This document shows positions 35,797-49,454 of a stretch of 64,000 nucleotides of DNA, in pieces (within the stretch, counting starts at the first letter, position 1; the number at the start of each line of letters is the position of its first letter). The notes below the pieces were generated by a model. It worked only from the letters and a program-made list of their open reading frames with translations, searched no databases and was not told where the DNA came from. The stretch is from contig JADKKI010000002.1 of assembly GCA_016720595.1 (NCBI GenBank), forward strand, positions 248,001 to 312,000, in the 5' to 3' direction. The translations under genes were made by a program, and so were the position numbers. The stretch comes from Myxococcales bacterium. Lineage in GTDB: Bacteria; Myxococcota_A; Polyangia; Haliangiales; Haliangiaceae.

Positions 35797-37299
35797 TCAG
35801 CGGGCGAGCTGCGCCATCACCGAGGCGATGGCGATCCCGAGATCCGCCGACACCGCACCACGTCCGTGCACCGCGTCGAGCCGCTCACCCGCACGTCCAT
35901 GCACGAACACGCCCGCGCGCGCCGCATCGGCGGCCGCGAGGCCCTGAGCGAGCAGGCCACCGATCACCCCAGCCAGCACATCGCCGCTGCCGCCCGTGGC
36001 GAGCGCCGGGCTGCCCGTCGGGTTGATCGCGCAGTGATCATCGCCGAGCGTGCCGTCGCAGACGATCGTGCGTGCCCCCTTGAGGACGACGACAGCGCGC
36101 GTGGTCACCGCGAGCGCACGCGCCGCCGCCAGCCGATCACCCTCGAGATCCTTGGCGCTGATCCCGAGCAGCCGCGCGGCCTCGCCGGGATGCGGCGTGA
36201 TCACGATCGGCCCGGCGGCGCGAGCGAGCACACCCGGATCGGAGGCCACGAGGTTGAGCGCGTCGGCATCGAGCACGGCGGCGATGCCTGCCGCCAGCAC
36301 CTCGGTCAACCAGGCACGTGCCTCCTCGCTCTGGCCGAGGCCGCAGCCGATCACCACGGCGTCCTTGCCGGCGAGCAACGCGGCGATCGAGCCGGAGACG
36401 GCGCGGGTCATCACCGAGTCCGGCGCCGTGAGATCGTCCCCGCCGGCCGCCGCGAGCGTGGACAGCCCGGCTCCCGCGCGCAGCGCCGCAGCGGCCGCGA
36501 GCCGCCCTGCCCCACGCATCCCAGGCGAGCCGCCGATGATCACTGCGTGGCCCCGCGTGCCCTTGTGATCGAGCACGTCCTGCGATGGCAGCCAGCGCCT
36601 CACATCGGCCTCTTCGACGAGCCCGGCGCGGATTGTGGCCGTCGCGACCACGCCGGCCGGGACCCCGATGTCTGCGACCTCGAGCTCACCGCAGTGCGAG
36701 AACCCGGGTGCGCTGACCAGCGCGACCTTGTGCGCGGCCATCGTGACTGTATGGTGCGCGTCGACCACCGCACCGGAGACCCGACCGGTGTCACTGTCGA
36801 GCCCCGACGGAATATCGACGGCGATCCGGTGGCGCGCACGGTTGATCGCTCCCACCACCTGCGCGAGGTGCCCCTCGATCGGGCGCACCGGCCCGATCCC
36901 GAACAAGGCATCGACGCACACCTCGGCTCCGGCGATCATCGGCGCGAGCTCCACGAGATCGTCGGGCGTGGCGATCATCCGCACCACACCACCGGCGCGC
37001 TCGAGGATCGCGAGGTGCGTGGCGGCATCGCCCCGGATCACGGCGCGCGGCACGGCGAGGTACGCGACGGCATCGATCCCCTGATCGCGCAGCACGCGCG
37101 CGACCACGAAGCCATCCCCGCCGTTGTTGCCCGGCCCGCACACGACGGCGACGTGACCGTTCCGTTGCAGCGCACGGACCACCGCGCTGGCGACGGCACG
37201 CCCGGCGGTCTCCATCAGGGTCAACGCCGGCAAGCCGACGTCCTCGATCGTCGAGCGATCGAGCGCCCGCATCTCCTCCGCAGTGACCACCGGCAACAC
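35797..37299 (-). CDS. nnr: Bifunctional NAD(P)H-hydrate epimerase/dehydratase
   Basis: This 500-residue repair enzyme has an N-terminal epimerase domain (about 1-215, CGPGNNGGDGFVVARVLRDQ, then VDIPSGLDSDTG) and a C-terminal ADP/ATP-dependent dehydratase domain (about 225-500, GTRGHAVIIGGSPGMRGA, ITPHPGEAARLLG and GGSGDVLAGVIGG). It restores NADH and NADPH from their damaged hydrates. The GTG start at 37299 lies 14 bp after the glmM stop and avoids overlap. It is the last gene of the tilS-ftsH-folP-cdaA-cdaR-glmM-nnr run. Confidence 0.95.
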   Translation of the reverse strand: MLPVVTAEEMRALDRSTIEDVGLPALTLMETAGRAVASAVVRALQRNGHVAVVCGPGNNGGDGFVVARVLRDQGIDAVAYLAVPRAVIRGDAATHLAILERAGGVVRMIATPDDLVELAPMIAGAEVCVDALFGIGPVRPIEGHLAQVVGAINRARHRIAVDIPSGLDSDTGRVSGAVVDAHHTVTMAAHKVALVSAPGFSHCGELEVADIGVPAGVVATATIRAGLVEEADVRRWLPSQDVLDHKGTRGHAVIIGGSPGMRGAGRLAAAAALRAGAGLSTLAAAGGDDLTAPDSVMTRAVSGSIAALLAGKDAVVIGCGLGQSEEARAWLTEVLAAGIAAVLDADALNLVASDPGVLARAAGPIVITPHPGEAARLLGISAKDLEGDRLAAARALAVTTRAVVVLKGARTIVCDGTLGDDHCAINPTGSPALATGGSGDVLAGVIGGLLAQGLAAADAARAGVFVHGRAGERLDAVHGRGAVSADLGIAIASVMAQLAR

Positions 37300-37313
37300 G
37301 CCGGAAGCGTACC

Positions 37314-38675
37314 CTACGCGCGGCAGCTCTTCGCGAGCTCTGCCGTGATCTGCTCCGCCCAGCCCTGGATCTGGACCTGGTCCATGCCCTCGATCATGAC
37401 GCGGACCTTGCTCTCGGTACCGCTGTAACGGACCAGCACGCGGCCGTCGTCTCCGAGCTGGCGTTCGATGTCCTTGATCATGCTCTGGACGGCCGGCAGC
37501 TGATCGAGCGGGACCTTCTTCTCGACCGCGCTGTTGATCAGCACCTGCGGCGTGCGAGTCATGACCTGCACGAGCTCGGACAGCGGCTTCTGCTCGCGCA
37601 CCATGATCGCGAGCACGTGCAGCGCGGCGACGATGCCATCCCCGGTGGTGGCGTGATCGAGGAACACGAGGTGGCCAGACTGCTCGCCGCCCAGGTTGTA
37701 CCCGTGCTTGCGCATCTCCTCCACGACGTAGCGATCGCCGACCTGCGTGCGCACCACGTGGCCACCGGCCCCGCGGATCGCGCGCTCGAGCCCGATGTTC
37801 GACATCACGGTGGTCACCAGCGTCTGCTTGACCAGCCGGTTCTGCTTGAGCATCCGGGTGGCACACAGCGCCATCACCGCATCACCGTCGACGATCGCCC
37901 CGTGCTCGTCGCACAGCACGAGGCGATCGGCATCGCCGTCGAACGCGATCCCGATGTGCGCCTCGTGATTCTTGACGGCCTCGGCCATCGTCTGCGGATG
38001 CAGCGCACCGGCGCGGGCGTTGATGTTCTTGCCGTTGGGGTTGGTGTGGATCGCGATGACCTGCGCGCCGAGCTCCTCGAACACGGCTGGGCCCACGCGA
38101 TACGCGGCGCCATTGGCACCGTCGACGACGATCCGCAGCCCATCGAGGGTGAGCTCACTGGGGAACGTGGCCTTGCAGTACACGACGTAGCGGCCGCGCG
38201 AATCCTCGATCTTTCGCGAGTAGCCGATGTCGGCCGGCGCGGCGCGCTGCGCATCGAGCTCGGGCGACGCCATCAGGGCCTCCATCTCCGCCTCGACGTG
38301 ATCCGGCAGCTTGTAGCCATCGCGCGCGAACACCTTGATCCCGTTGTCCTCGAACGGGTTGTGCGAAGCCGAGATCACCACGCCGGCGTCACAGCGCATC
38401 GACGACGTGATGAACGCGATGCCGGGCGTCGGCAGTGGGCCGGTCAGCCAGACATCGGCTCCCATCGCGACGATGCCGGCCGCGAGGGCCGACTCGAACA
38501 TGTAGCCCGACAGCCGGGTGTCCTTGCCGATCACGATCCGGGTGTGCCGGCCGGGCTGCCGCAGCCGCGCCGCGATCGCCATCCCCAGGCGCATCACCGT
38601 GGCACTGGTCATCGGCTCGAGGTTCGCGACCCCACGCATGCCGTCGGTGCCGAACAGAGTACGACCGTTGCTCAT
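37314..38675 (-). CDS. glmM: Phosphoglucosamine mutase
   Basis: This 453-residue enzyme interconverts glucosamine-6- and -1-phosphate for peptidoglycan and LPS. It begins [20 protein letters not shown], has the phosphoserine loop [13 protein letters not shown], the magnesium loop FDGDADRL, the sugar loop GGEQSGH and the phosphate site [12 protein letters not shown]. In Gram-positive bacteria GlmM inhibits CdaA, and the gene order cdaA-cdaR-glmM is conserved there as here. The ATG at 38675 gives the family N-terminus. Confidence 0.96.
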   Translation of the reverse strand: MSNGRTLFGTDGMRGVANLEPMTSATVMRLGMAIAARLRQPGRHTRIVIGKDTRLSGYMFESALAAGIVAMGADVWLTGPLPTPGIAFITSSMRCDAGVVISASHNPFEDNGIKVFARDGYKLPDHVEAEMEALMASPELDAQRAAPADIGYSRKIEDSRGRYVVYCKATFPSELTLDGLRIVVDGANGAAYRVGPAVFEELGAQVIAIHTNPNGKNINARAGALHPQTMAEAVKNHEAHIGIAFDGDADRLVLCDEHGAIVDGDAVMALCATRMLKQNRLVKQTLVTTVMSNIGLERAIRGAGGHVVRTQVGDRYVVEEMRKHGYNLGGEQSGHLVFLDHATTGDGIVAALHVLAIMVREQKPLSELVQVMTRTPQVLINSAVEKKVPLDQLPAVQSMIKDIERQLGDDGRVLVRYSGTESKVRVMIEGMDQVQIQGWAEQITAELAKSCRA

Positions 38676-38742
38676 CGCCAACGTTGGTAGCACGCAAGCC
38701 CCCGGCCAGGCGGCTCCGGTGGTGAGGAGGACGCGAGGGAGG

Positions 38743-39783
38743 CTACTTGATGGGCGCGATCTTGACGCGCTCCGGAGAGATCCGGACGCCGACACCCGGC
38801 GGCAAGCCTTCGATCATGACCTCCCCCTCCCGGGCCTTGTCGGTCGCCGTGATCCGGACCACCGGCGTCATCGCGCCCTTGGTCTTCTCGACGGCCAGCA
38901 GGGCACCGGTCAGCGTGACCTCGACCTGGCGCGGGCTGATCCTCCACTTGGCCGGGTCGACACCCTCCCCCTTCACCGCGACCGCGACGTCGGGGATCTT
39001 TCGGGTCACCAGCTCCTCGTCGATCTGGATGTGGATGGTCACGGAGTCCGCCCCCACCACCTCGATCCCGTCGGGAGGCACCAGCTGCGCGGGCGTGGCG
39101 AAGGTCTCGGTGCGGCTCTCGAGGCTGATCTCGCGCGTGCGCACGCTGGTCAGAGCCGCGATCAGCTTCTCGGCGCCGCGGACCTTCACCGTCGGGGGAG
39201 ACGGCTTGATCTCGAGAGCGATGTACCCGTGCTGGGGGCGCCCCGCGATCGCCGGCAGCACCTCGACGAGCTTCTCGGTGCGCTTGTCGAACGCGACGCG
39301 CATCGACCGGGGGCTGATCGAGGCGATCGAGACCCCGGCCGGCGCCTGCACCATGTCGGGCGTGATCGCGATCTCACCGTTCGGGGCGTTGCGGAGATCG
39401 ATGCTGATCCGCCCGAGCTCCTTCTCGTCGAACTTGCGGAGCCGGCGCCACGGTCCCTTGATCGTGACCTTGACCTCCTCGATCCGCTCGCTGACCAGGA
39501 CCCGATCGTCTGGCAGCGAGTAGGCCACCGGAACGCGCACCGTGATCTCCCGGGCCTTGTCATCGTTGACGAGGAGGAACACCGTGACGGCGAGCACCAT
39601 CGACAGGAACTTGAGCCCGAGGTTCTCCGCGAACGCGCCGTGCAACCAGCGCCGGATCGCGCCCTTCTCGGGTGGCGGCGGGGCCGCTGCCGGCGACTGC
39701 ATGTCCGGCCCCAGGGACGGCGCCCGGCTCGAACGAGCGGGTGCGCGCCCGAGCGTGCCGATGGTCTGGCTGCGCTGCCTCAC
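38743..39783 (-). CDS. cdaR: CdaR/YbbR-domain membrane protein
   Basis: This 346-residue protein has a cytoplasmic Pro-rich lead, one membrane helix (about 60-78, [15 protein letters not shown]) and three or four YbbR repeats outside (for example [18 protein letters not shown] and [19 protein letters not shown]). CdaR regulates the diadenylate cyclase CdaA in other bacteria. The GTG at 39783 overlaps the cdaA stop by four bases, so translation is coupled; a later in-frame ATG before MQSPAAAP is a possible alternative start. Confidence 0.88.
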   Translation of the reverse strand: MRQRSQTIGTLGRAPARSSRAPSLGPDMQSPAAAPPPPEKGAIRRWLHGAFAENLGLKFLSMVLAVTVFLLVNDDKAREITVRVPVAYSLPDDRVLVSERIEEVKVTIKGPWRRLRKFDEKELGRISIDLRNAPNGEIAITPDMVQAPAGVSIASISPRSMRVAFDKRTEKLVEVLPAIAGRPQHGYIALEIKPSPPTVKVRGAEKLIAALTSVRTREISLESRTETFATPAQLVPPDGIEVVGADSVTIHIQIDEELVTRKIPDVAVAVKGEGVDPAKWRISPRQVEVTLTGALLAVEKTKGAMTPVVRITATDKAREGEVMIEGLPPGVGVRISPERVKIAPIK

Positions 39784-40688
39784 GGTGCGGCCTCCAGCGG
39801 GGTGCTGGCAGGCGTGGGGTCGACGCGCGGCTCGGCGATGCTGGCGAGTGCCTTGCCCACCTCGGCGGCTGCCTCGGCCTCCTCGGCCATGACGTCGGTG
39901 GCGTGCCCACCCGCGAACAGGCCGACCAGTGCGCGGCGCAGGATCACCGGCTCGAGATCGCGAGCGATCGAGCCCTTGAAGCACAGCGAGATCTCGCCCC
40001 GCTCCTCCGAGACCACGACCACGACCGCATCGGTGTCCTCGGTGATCCCGAGCGCGGCGCGGTGGCGGGTGCCGAACTCGGGGCCGAGGTCGGTCGCCTT
40101 GGACAACGGGAGGAGCGCACGCGCGAGCTCGATCCGGTGGCTCTTGCCGATCACGACCGCACCGTCGTGGAGCTCGTTGTCGCGGACCGGCACGAACAGC
40201 GCGACCAGGAGCTGGCGGGTCAGGATGCCGTCGACGCGCGTCGCATCGTCCACGAACTCTTCGAGGGCCGCGTCGCGCTCGAACACCACGATGGCGCCCA
40301 TCCGGGCGCGGGCGAGCTGGGCCACCGCAGCGACGACCTCGTCGACGATCTGGCTGGTCTCCTGCTTGCGCCCGAACGGCATCATGCTCTGGCCGAGCCG
40401 GCCCAGGGCGCGGCGGATGTCGGCCTGGAACACGACGATGATCAGGATGATGAAGTACGAGATGAAGTTATCGAGCAGCCACGAGACGGTGGACAGCTCG
40501 ATGCGCTCCGCGACGAAGAACGCCGCTCCGACCAGGACGATGCCGACCACCATCTGGGCGGCGCGGGTGCCCCGGATCGTGAGCAGCAGGCGATAGATCA
40601 GGTAGTAGACCAGCGCCACATCGACCACCGTCGTGGCGACGGAGGCGACGGTCAGGGTGGAGATGAACTCCTTGAGCGACGCGGTCAT
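39780..40688 (-). CDS. cdaA: Diadenylate cyclase CdaA
   Basis: This 302-residue enzyme makes c-di-AMP from two ATP. Three membrane helices (about 15-90, for example VVDVALVYYLIYRLLL and FISYFIILIIVVFQADI) precede a DAC domain (about 105-260). The catalytic motifs are both intact: DGA in ELHDGAVVIGKSH and RHR in GTRHRAALGITEDTD. A 45-residue Ala/Glu-rich tail follows the domain. The ATG at 40688 is the first start that gives the normal membrane topology. It is followed by cdaR and glmM, as in Firmicutes. Confidence 0.95.
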   Translation of the reverse strand: MTASLKEFISTLTVASVATTVVDVALVYYLIYRLLLTIRGTRAAQMVVGIVLVGAAFFVAERIELSTVSWLLDNFISYFIILIIVVFQADIRRALGRLGQSMMPFGRKQETSQIVDEVVAAVAQLARARMGAIVVFERDAALEEFVDDATRVDGILTRQLLVALFVPVRDNELHDGAVVIGKSHRIELARALLPLSKATDLGPEFGTRHRAALGITEDTDAVVVVVSEERGEISLCFKGSIARDLEPVILRRALVGLFAGGHATDVMAEEAEAAAEVGKALASIAEPRVDPTPASTPLEAAP

Positions 40689-40728
40689 GGCTGCCAGCGC
40701 GCCGCCCCAGTGCCTGGATCGCGACGCC

Positions 40729-41571
40729 CTACAATTTGGTGTACACCGCGAGAGCCGCTCTGAGCAACGCAACGTTGTGGGCTCGCACCACGAGAGCGCC
40801 GGCCCGCGCGGCGCCGAGACACGCCGCGACCGAGGCGACATCGAGGGCGAGCGGGTCTGCGGCCTGCGCTTCGGGTAGCAGCTTGCGCAAGAACCGCTTC
40901 CGGCTTGGCCCGACGACGACGGGCCGACCGAGCTCTCGGCCGAGGTCCCCGGCGTGGCGGATCAGGTCGAGGTTGCCCTCGGGGTCGGAGCCCTTGCCGA
41001 AGCCAAGCCCCGGGTCCACCCACGTGTGCTCGCGTACGGTTTCGGAGAAGGTTGCTAGCCGGTCCGCGAGCTCGGCGGCGACCCTCCGCCAGCCCACGGG
41101 CGCCTCCGCGGTGAACACCTCGGCGAGCGTCCGGCCACGCAGGTGACCCGCGATGTAGGTGACCCCGCCGCCGGCCACCAGCGTGTTCATGGTCGCGGCC
41201 ATGTCGGGATCGAACAGCCCGCCCGAGACGTCGTTGACGATGCTCGCCCCGACGTCGACGGCGGCTTGCGCGACCGCGGCCTTCGTGGTGTCCACCGAGA
41301 CCCGGAGGCCGGCGGCGACCAGCCGGCGGATCACGGGCAGGACCCGCGCGAGCTCGTCCTCGAGCGGCACCGGGGCCGCATGAGGGTTCGTGGCCTCGCC
41401 ACCGACGTCCACCAGGTCAGCGCCCTGGGCGGCCAGCTCGAGGCCGCGCGCCACGGCGGCGGCTTCGTCCAGGAACTCACCACCGTCCGAGAACGAATCG
41501 GGGGTGACGTTGACCACACCCATCACCAGCACCACGCGGCCCGACAAGCCGGGCATCGGTGGAATGGTCAT
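40729..41571 (-). CDS. folP: Dihydropteroate synthase
   Basis: This 280-residue TIM-barrel enzyme joins pterin pyrophosphate and p-aminobenzoate in folate synthesis. It has MGVVNVTPDSFSDGG, VSVDTTKAAVAQAA, VNDVSGGLFD, DPGLGFGKGSDPEGNLDLI and VGPSRKRFL, all expected. Two active-site loops deviate: the usual GGESTRPG reads GGEATNPHA, and the MHMxG segment reads AGHLRGRTL. The first change removes the arginine that contacts substrates in E. coli, so drug or substrate affinity may differ. It lies between ftsH and cdaA in the operon. Confidence 0.93.
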   Translation of the reverse strand: MTIPPMPGLSGRVVLVMGVVNVTPDSFSDGGEFLDEAAAVARGLELAAQGADLVDVGGEATNPHAAPVPLEDELARVLPVIRRLVAAGLRVSVDTTKAAVAQAAVDVGASIVNDVSGGLFDPDMAATMNTLVAGGGVTYIAGHLRGRTLAEVFTAEAPVGWRRVAAELADRLATFSETVREHTWVDPGLGFGKGSDPEGNLDLIRHAGDLGRELGRPVVVGPSRKRFLRKLLPEAQAADPLALDVASVAACLGAARAGALVVRAHNVALLRAALAVYTKL

Positions 41572-41605
41572 GGGTGGGGGGCCGGGTCAGGCCGGGTCAG
41601 CTGGG

Positions 41606-43567
<1,962 letters not shown>

Positions 43568-43660
43568 CGAAAAACCCGCGGGTCAGAGGGACTTGCCCAC
43601 TAGCATGGAGCCTTTGGGGGGACTTGCAAAGGCGAAATCTCTCGAAAAGCTCCCGTACTT

Positions 43661-44848
43661 TCAGGCGGGTTTCGGCACGACCTCGGGGGATTCGTCGAAT
43701 GCGAGTCCGAGATGTTCTGCCCAGACGATCTCGGCATCCGTCGTTCGCACACACACCCGGACAGCGGCGCGCTCCGCCCTCGGGACCTTCGCGTCGGCGA
43801 GGAGGTCTGACAGCTTCCGCGACCTGCCCCGCAGCCGAGCCGGCTTCATGCGATCGCCGGGCTCCCAGACCCGGACCAGGTAAGGGCCGGCTGGGGGGCG
43901 GAGGGTCGGCGCGGCGGGCGCGGTCGCGGCGAGCGCCAGCCGATCGTACGAGCGGACGACGCGGCCGCCCGGCACGTCGACGGAGATCTCGCCATGCGCC
44001 GGTCGGAGCACCAGGGCCTCGAGCTGCTCGAGGTGGACGGCGTCGTGATCGAGGTCTGCCGCCTCGAGCGCCCGCGCGAGGGCACGCTTGCGGACCGCGG
44101 CCGGCTTTTGCGCGAGCGCCGGGCAATCGATCGGGAACCGGGAGAACGGCGCGGCGAGGCCGTCGATCACCTCGAGCCACTCACCGGTGCTCGCGGCGAG
44201 CCGGACCAGCGCACCATCGAGCTGCGGATTCTCGCGGCGAAGCTGCGGGAGCAGATCCGCGCGCATCCGCACCCGTGCGAGGCGGAGGTCCTCGTTCATC
44301 GGATCGGCAGCGATCGGCAGACCGTGCCGGGTGACGTAGTCGTCGATCGAGGTCCGGGGCAGCGCCAGCAGGGGCCGCACGAACCGGCCGCGGGTGGCGG
44401 GGATCCCGACGAGGCCCGCGGGCCCCGTGCCCCGCACGATCCGCATCAGCACAGTCTCGGCCTGGTCGCGTGCGGTGTGGCCCAGGAACACGGCCAGGAG
44501 GCCGAGCTCGTCGGCGATCGCCTCGAGCGCCGCGTACCGCGCATCACGAGCGGCGGCCTCGACGGAGGCACGGTCCTCGACGTCGACGCCGCGGACCACC
44601 GCCGTCGCGCCCTGCTCGATCGCCCACGCCGCGACGCCCTCGGCGACCGTACCGCTGCCGGGCTGCAGGCGATGATCGATCGAGATCACGACGACGTCTG
44701 CCGCCCCCGCCGCGGCGATCGTCGCGTGAGCCAGCGAGATCGAGTCCGCGCCGCCCGAGCAGGCCACCCCGTAGCGCCCTCGCCCGACCCGCCCGATCGC
44801 GGCGTTGACCGCGGCGAGTACGGGATCTACGGGGGCCGTGCTAGTCAT
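43661..44848 (-). CDS. tilS: tRNA(Ile)-lysidine synthase
   Basis: This 395-residue enzyme converts the anticodon C34 of tRNA-Ile2 to lysidine so that it reads AUA. The PP-loop is CSGGADS (30-36), followed by the family motif LGHTARDQAETVLMRIVRG and LLALPRTSIDDYVTRHG. The C-terminal tRNA-binding domain includes WEPGDRMKPARLRG. The ATG at 44848 is preferred to an upstream one at 44878 because it removes a non-conserved lead and nearly abuts the divergent gene. It is the first gene of the ftsH-folP-cdaA operon. Confidence 0.94.
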   Translation of the reverse strand: MTSTAPVDPVLAAVNAAIGRVGRGRYGVACSGGADSISLAHATIAAAGAADVVVISIDHRLQPGSGTVAEGVAAWAIEQGATAVVRGVDVEDRASVEAAARDARYAALEAIADELGLLAVFLGHTARDQAETVLMRIVRGTGPAGLVGIPATRGRFVRPLLALPRTSIDDYVTRHGLPIAADPMNEDLRLARVRMRADLLPQLRRENPQLDGALVRLAASTGEWLEVIDGLAAPFSRFPIDCPALAQKPAAVRKRALARALEAADLDHDAVHLEQLEALVLRPAHGEISVDVPGGRVVRSYDRLALAATAPAAPTLRPPAGPYLVRVWEPGDRMKPARLRGRSRKLSDLLADAKVPRAERAAVRVCVRTTDAEIVWAEHLGLAFDESPEVVPKPA

Positions 44849-44867
44849 GCACCCCGACCTTACCCCG

Positions 44868-46532
<1,665 letters not shown>

Positions 46533-46598
46533 TCCCGCCCGAGGACGAACGAGCCGCGGCAAGCGGCGGCGATCGGGCTGTGGTAACGCATTCGGGTC

Positions 46599-49007
46599 GT
46601 GTCCGATCAAGCTCTTCCCTCCACGGGGCCCACCGCCTCGGCCTACCGCGCCGGGATGGCCACCGGCCTCGGTGTCGTCCTCTGCGCCGGCCTGATCCTC
46701 GGGATCGTCGACGTGTTCCACACCGGCGGTGGCGTCGGGTTCGCACCCGCGCTGCTCGGGCTGTGGGCGTTGATCGCCCTGCCGTTCGCCGTGTTCGTCG
46801 GGATCGTCCTCGGCGCGGGAAACGCACAGTGGGGCACCGGCTGGATCCGGCGCTGGTTCGGCAAGCTGGTCGAAGATCCCGAGCTCGATCGCTCCGTCTA
46901 CGCCGCGCTCTACACGGCGGTCGTGCTGTCGGCGATCCTCGCGGTCGCGATCGCGATCCTCTCGCTCGGCCTGGTCGCCGAGGTCCAGCGCAAGCCTGTC
47001 GGCGCGATGATCCTCGGCGGCGTGGTGATCGGCATCCTGCCGATGTTCGTGTTCGGGGCGCTGCCGCTCTATCGAGGCATCCGGTTCGCGAACAAGGTCC
47101 CCTGGACCTGGTTCGCGGGGCCCGCGGCCGTCGCAACGATCGGCGCCGCGCTCAAGCTCGGCACGTGGGCCGGTGCGGCCACGCTGATCGGCCTCGGAGC
47201 GCTGCGCGTGCAGCCCGTCGCGAAGCTGTCCCGCGTCCTGCTCGCACTCGTGGTGCCGCCGCTCGCCTTCGCGATCGTGGGCCCGAAGCTCATCACCCGG
47301 CGGATCGATCTCGATTGGGAGGCGCTCAACCTGTGGTCGCTGATCATGCCCGCGCTGTTGCCGGTGGTCGCGATCGCGATCGGGGTCGTGGCCTTCGGCC
47401 CGCTCGGCAAGCTGCGCGAGCGCATCCCTTCGCGCGGCGTGCTCGCGGTGGGCGGGGCGCTGCTCGCGGCCGTGTTGCCGCTGCTCTCTCTCCGGAGCCC
47501 ATCTGTCGAGACCCAGACCGCCGTCACCGAGCGCTCGTTCATCGGCTCACGCCTGGTCGCCGTGCTGCGCAAGCTCCTCGATCGCGATCACGACGGGTAC
47601 TCCGCGTTCTTCGGCGGCCCCGACTGCGATGACCATGACGCGGCGATCCACCCCGGGGCGACCGAGATCCCCGGCAACGGCAAGGACGACAACTGCGTCG
47701 GCGGCGACGCCAAGCTCGAGGCCGCCACGCCACCGCCGGCCACGCCGACGGATGCCGGCGTGCCCGCCGCACCGGCGCTGACCGGCGGCAAGAACGTCCT
47801 CGTGATCTTCATCGACACCCTGCGCTATGACCGCCTCGGGATCTCGGGCTACCAGCGTGACGGCAAGTCGCTGACGCCGCGGATCGATGCGTTCGCGAAG
47901 GAATCGGTGGTGTTCGACAAGGCGTTCGCCCAGGCCCCGAACACGCCGCGCTCGGTGCCCTCGTTCCTGACCTCGCGCTATCCGTCGCAGGTCAAGGTCG
48001 ACAAGGTGTTCAAGGCGTACCCCAGTGTCCTCGACGACAACGACACCCTGTTCGAGGCGATGAAGGGCGCCGGGTTCGCAACGCTCGGCGAGAGCTCGCA
48101 CTTCTACTTCTGCGATCGGAAGAAGTATCCGGACACCTGCAGCGATGTCGTGAGCTGGATGAACAGCAACATCACGCAGGGCACGGACGCGTGGGACAAC
48201 ACCGGTGCAGAGAACATCCCGGGCTCCAATCACGACATCGCGGGCCCACGGATCGTGAAGAAGACGCTCACCAAGCTCGACGAGCTGGCGACCAGCAACC
48301 AGAAGTTCGCGATGCTCGTCCACCTGTTCGAGCCGCACTCCACGTACATGGAGCACAAGGGCTTCGAGATCACGGAGAAGGGCTCGGCGTCGCTGGCGCA
48401 GAAGTACGACTACGAGATCGCGTTCGAGGACGCGCTGGTCGGCGAGCTCCTCGACCACCTCGAGAAGTCCGGCCTCGCCAAGACCACGACCGTCGTGCTG
48501 ATGGCCGATCACGGCGAGGCGTTCGGCGTGCACAAGTTCGCGGGCGAGCAGATGTACTTCCATGGCCAGACCCTCTATCGCGAACTGATCCACGTGCCCC
48601 TGATGTTCCGCGTGCCGGGTGCCGCGCCGCGGATCGCGCACGACGTGGTCCAGCTGGTCGATCTCGCACCGACGATCACCGCGTTGTTCGGCGTCCCTGC
48701 TCCGGCGAGCTGGGTCGGCCGCAGCCTGGTGCCCGCGCTGGCGAACCAGCCGCTCGAGCCCAGGCCCGCGTACTCCGAGCTGCTACGCGCCCCGGACTGG
48801 GACCACGAGGGCAAGTCGATGGTCACGGCCGATGGCAAGCGCCACGTGTTCTTCCGGATCAGCGACTCGCGCTGGGAGATCTACGATCTCGACGCCGATC
48901 CGGACGAGAAGACCAACCTCGCCGACTCCGATCCGAAGGCCAAGGAGCTGGAGGATCAGCTCGCCGGATGGATCGAGGGCCCGCTGGCGGCAGGAGCATC
49001 GAAGTGA
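46599..49007 (+). CDS. Second TM-MopE motif-sulfatase-fold membrane protein (Thr nucleophile type)
   Basis: This 802-residue protein repeats the plan of the one at 19149. It has about seven membrane helices (1-310), a MopE-like calcium/metal motif (328-371, DRDHDGYSAFFGGPDCDDHD to GKDDNCVGGD), and an alkaline-phosphatase-superfamily domain (from about 398, VLVIFIDTLRYDRLGIS). The sulfatase CxPSR signature is replaced by NTPRSVPSFLTSRYP with T449 at the nucleophile site. Metal-site motifs VVLMADHGEAFG and YFHGQTLYRELIHVPLMFR are intact. The GTG start is at 46599. Its stop overlaps the Nudix gene start. Confidence 0.87.
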   Translation: MSDQALPSTGPTASAYRAGMATGLGVVLCAGLILGIVDVFHTGGGVGFAPALLGLWALIALPFAVFVGIVLGAGNAQWGTGWIRRWFGKLVEDPELDRSVYAALYTAVVLSAILAVAIAILSLGLVAEVQRKPVGAMILGGVVIGILPMFVFGALPLYRGIRFANKVPWTWFAGPAAVATIGAALKLGTWAGAATLIGLGALRVQPVAKLSRVLLALVVPPLAFAIVGPKLITRRIDLDWEALNLWSLIMPALLPVVAIAIGVVAFGPLGKLRERIPSRGVLAVGGALLAAVLPLLSLRSPSVETQTAVTERSFIGSRLVAVLRKLLDRDHDGYSAFFGGPDCDDHDAAIHPGATEIPGNGKDDNCVGGDAKLEAATPPPATPTDAGVPAAPALTGGKNVLVIFIDTLRYDRLGISGYQRDGKSLTPRIDAFAKESVVFDKAFAQAPNTPRSVPSFLTSRYPSQVKVDKVFKAYPSVLDDNDTLFEAMKGAGFATLGESSHFYFCDRKKYPDTCSDVVSWMNSNITQGTDAWDNTGAENIPGSNHDIAGPRIVKKTLTKLDELATSNQKFAMLVHLFEPHSTYMEHKGFEITEKGSASLAQKYDYEIAFEDALVGELLDHLEKSGLAKTTTVVLMADHGEAFGVHKFAGEQMYFHGQTLYRELIHVPLMFRVPGAAPRIAHDVVQLVDLAPTITALFGVPAPASWVGRSLVPALANQPLEPRPAYSELLRAPDWDHEGKSMVTADGKRHVFFRISDSRWEIYDLDADPDEKTNLADSDPKAKELEDQLAGWIEGPLAAGASK

Positions 49008-49447
49008 GCAGCAAGACCGAGTATCGGAACCCGACGCCCACGGTCGACATGTTGATCGAGCTCGAGGGTCGCCCCGGCGAGCTGGTGTTCATCGAGCGCG
49101 GCAACGAGCCCAAGGGCTTCGCGCTCCCGGGAGGCTTCGTCGACGAGGGCGAGTGGATCGCGGACGCGGCGATCCGCGAGGCCAAGGAGGAGACCGAGCT
49201 CGACGTCACGATCGTCGAGCTGTTCCACGTGTACTCGGACCCATCGCGGGATCCGCGCAAGCACACGGTGTCGACGGTGTTCATCGGCACTGCGCGCGGC
49301 ACGCCGCAGGGGAGTGACGACGCCGTCCGCGCGATCGTGTGCCGACCCGATGCCCTCCCCGGCCCACTCGTGTTCGACCACGCCACGATCGTCGCCGACT
49401 ACGTCGCGTACAAGCAGCGCGGCGTGCGGCCTCCCGCCCGCCGCTAG
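49004..49447 (+). CDS. Nudix hydrolase
   Basis: This 147-residue protein has a complete Nudix box, GGFVDEGEWIADAAIREAKE followed by ETELDV, that fits G-x5-E-x7-REUxEExxU with the usual second Gly replaced. It would hydrolyse a nucleoside diphosphate linked to another group. The substrate is not predictable. The GTG at 49004 overlaps the stop of the sulfatase-fold gene by four bases; translational coupling suggests a joint pathway. The upstream lead and the SSKTEYRNPTPTVDMLIELE start fit the family. Confidence 0.92.
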   Translation: MSSKTEYRNPTPTVDMLIELEGRPGELVFIERGNEPKGFALPGGFVDEGEWIADAAIREAKEETELDVTIVELFHVYSDPSRDPRKHTVSTVFIGTARGTPQGSDDAVRAIVCRPDALPGPLVFDHATIVADYVAYKQRGVRPPARR

Positions 49448-49454
49448 CCCGCGC

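Noticed and set aside
38518..40596. A 692-codon open frame on the plus strand across glmM, cdaR and cdaA
   Set aside because: The minus strand encodes three recognised proteins there; the plus-strand frame has no domain and biased composition.
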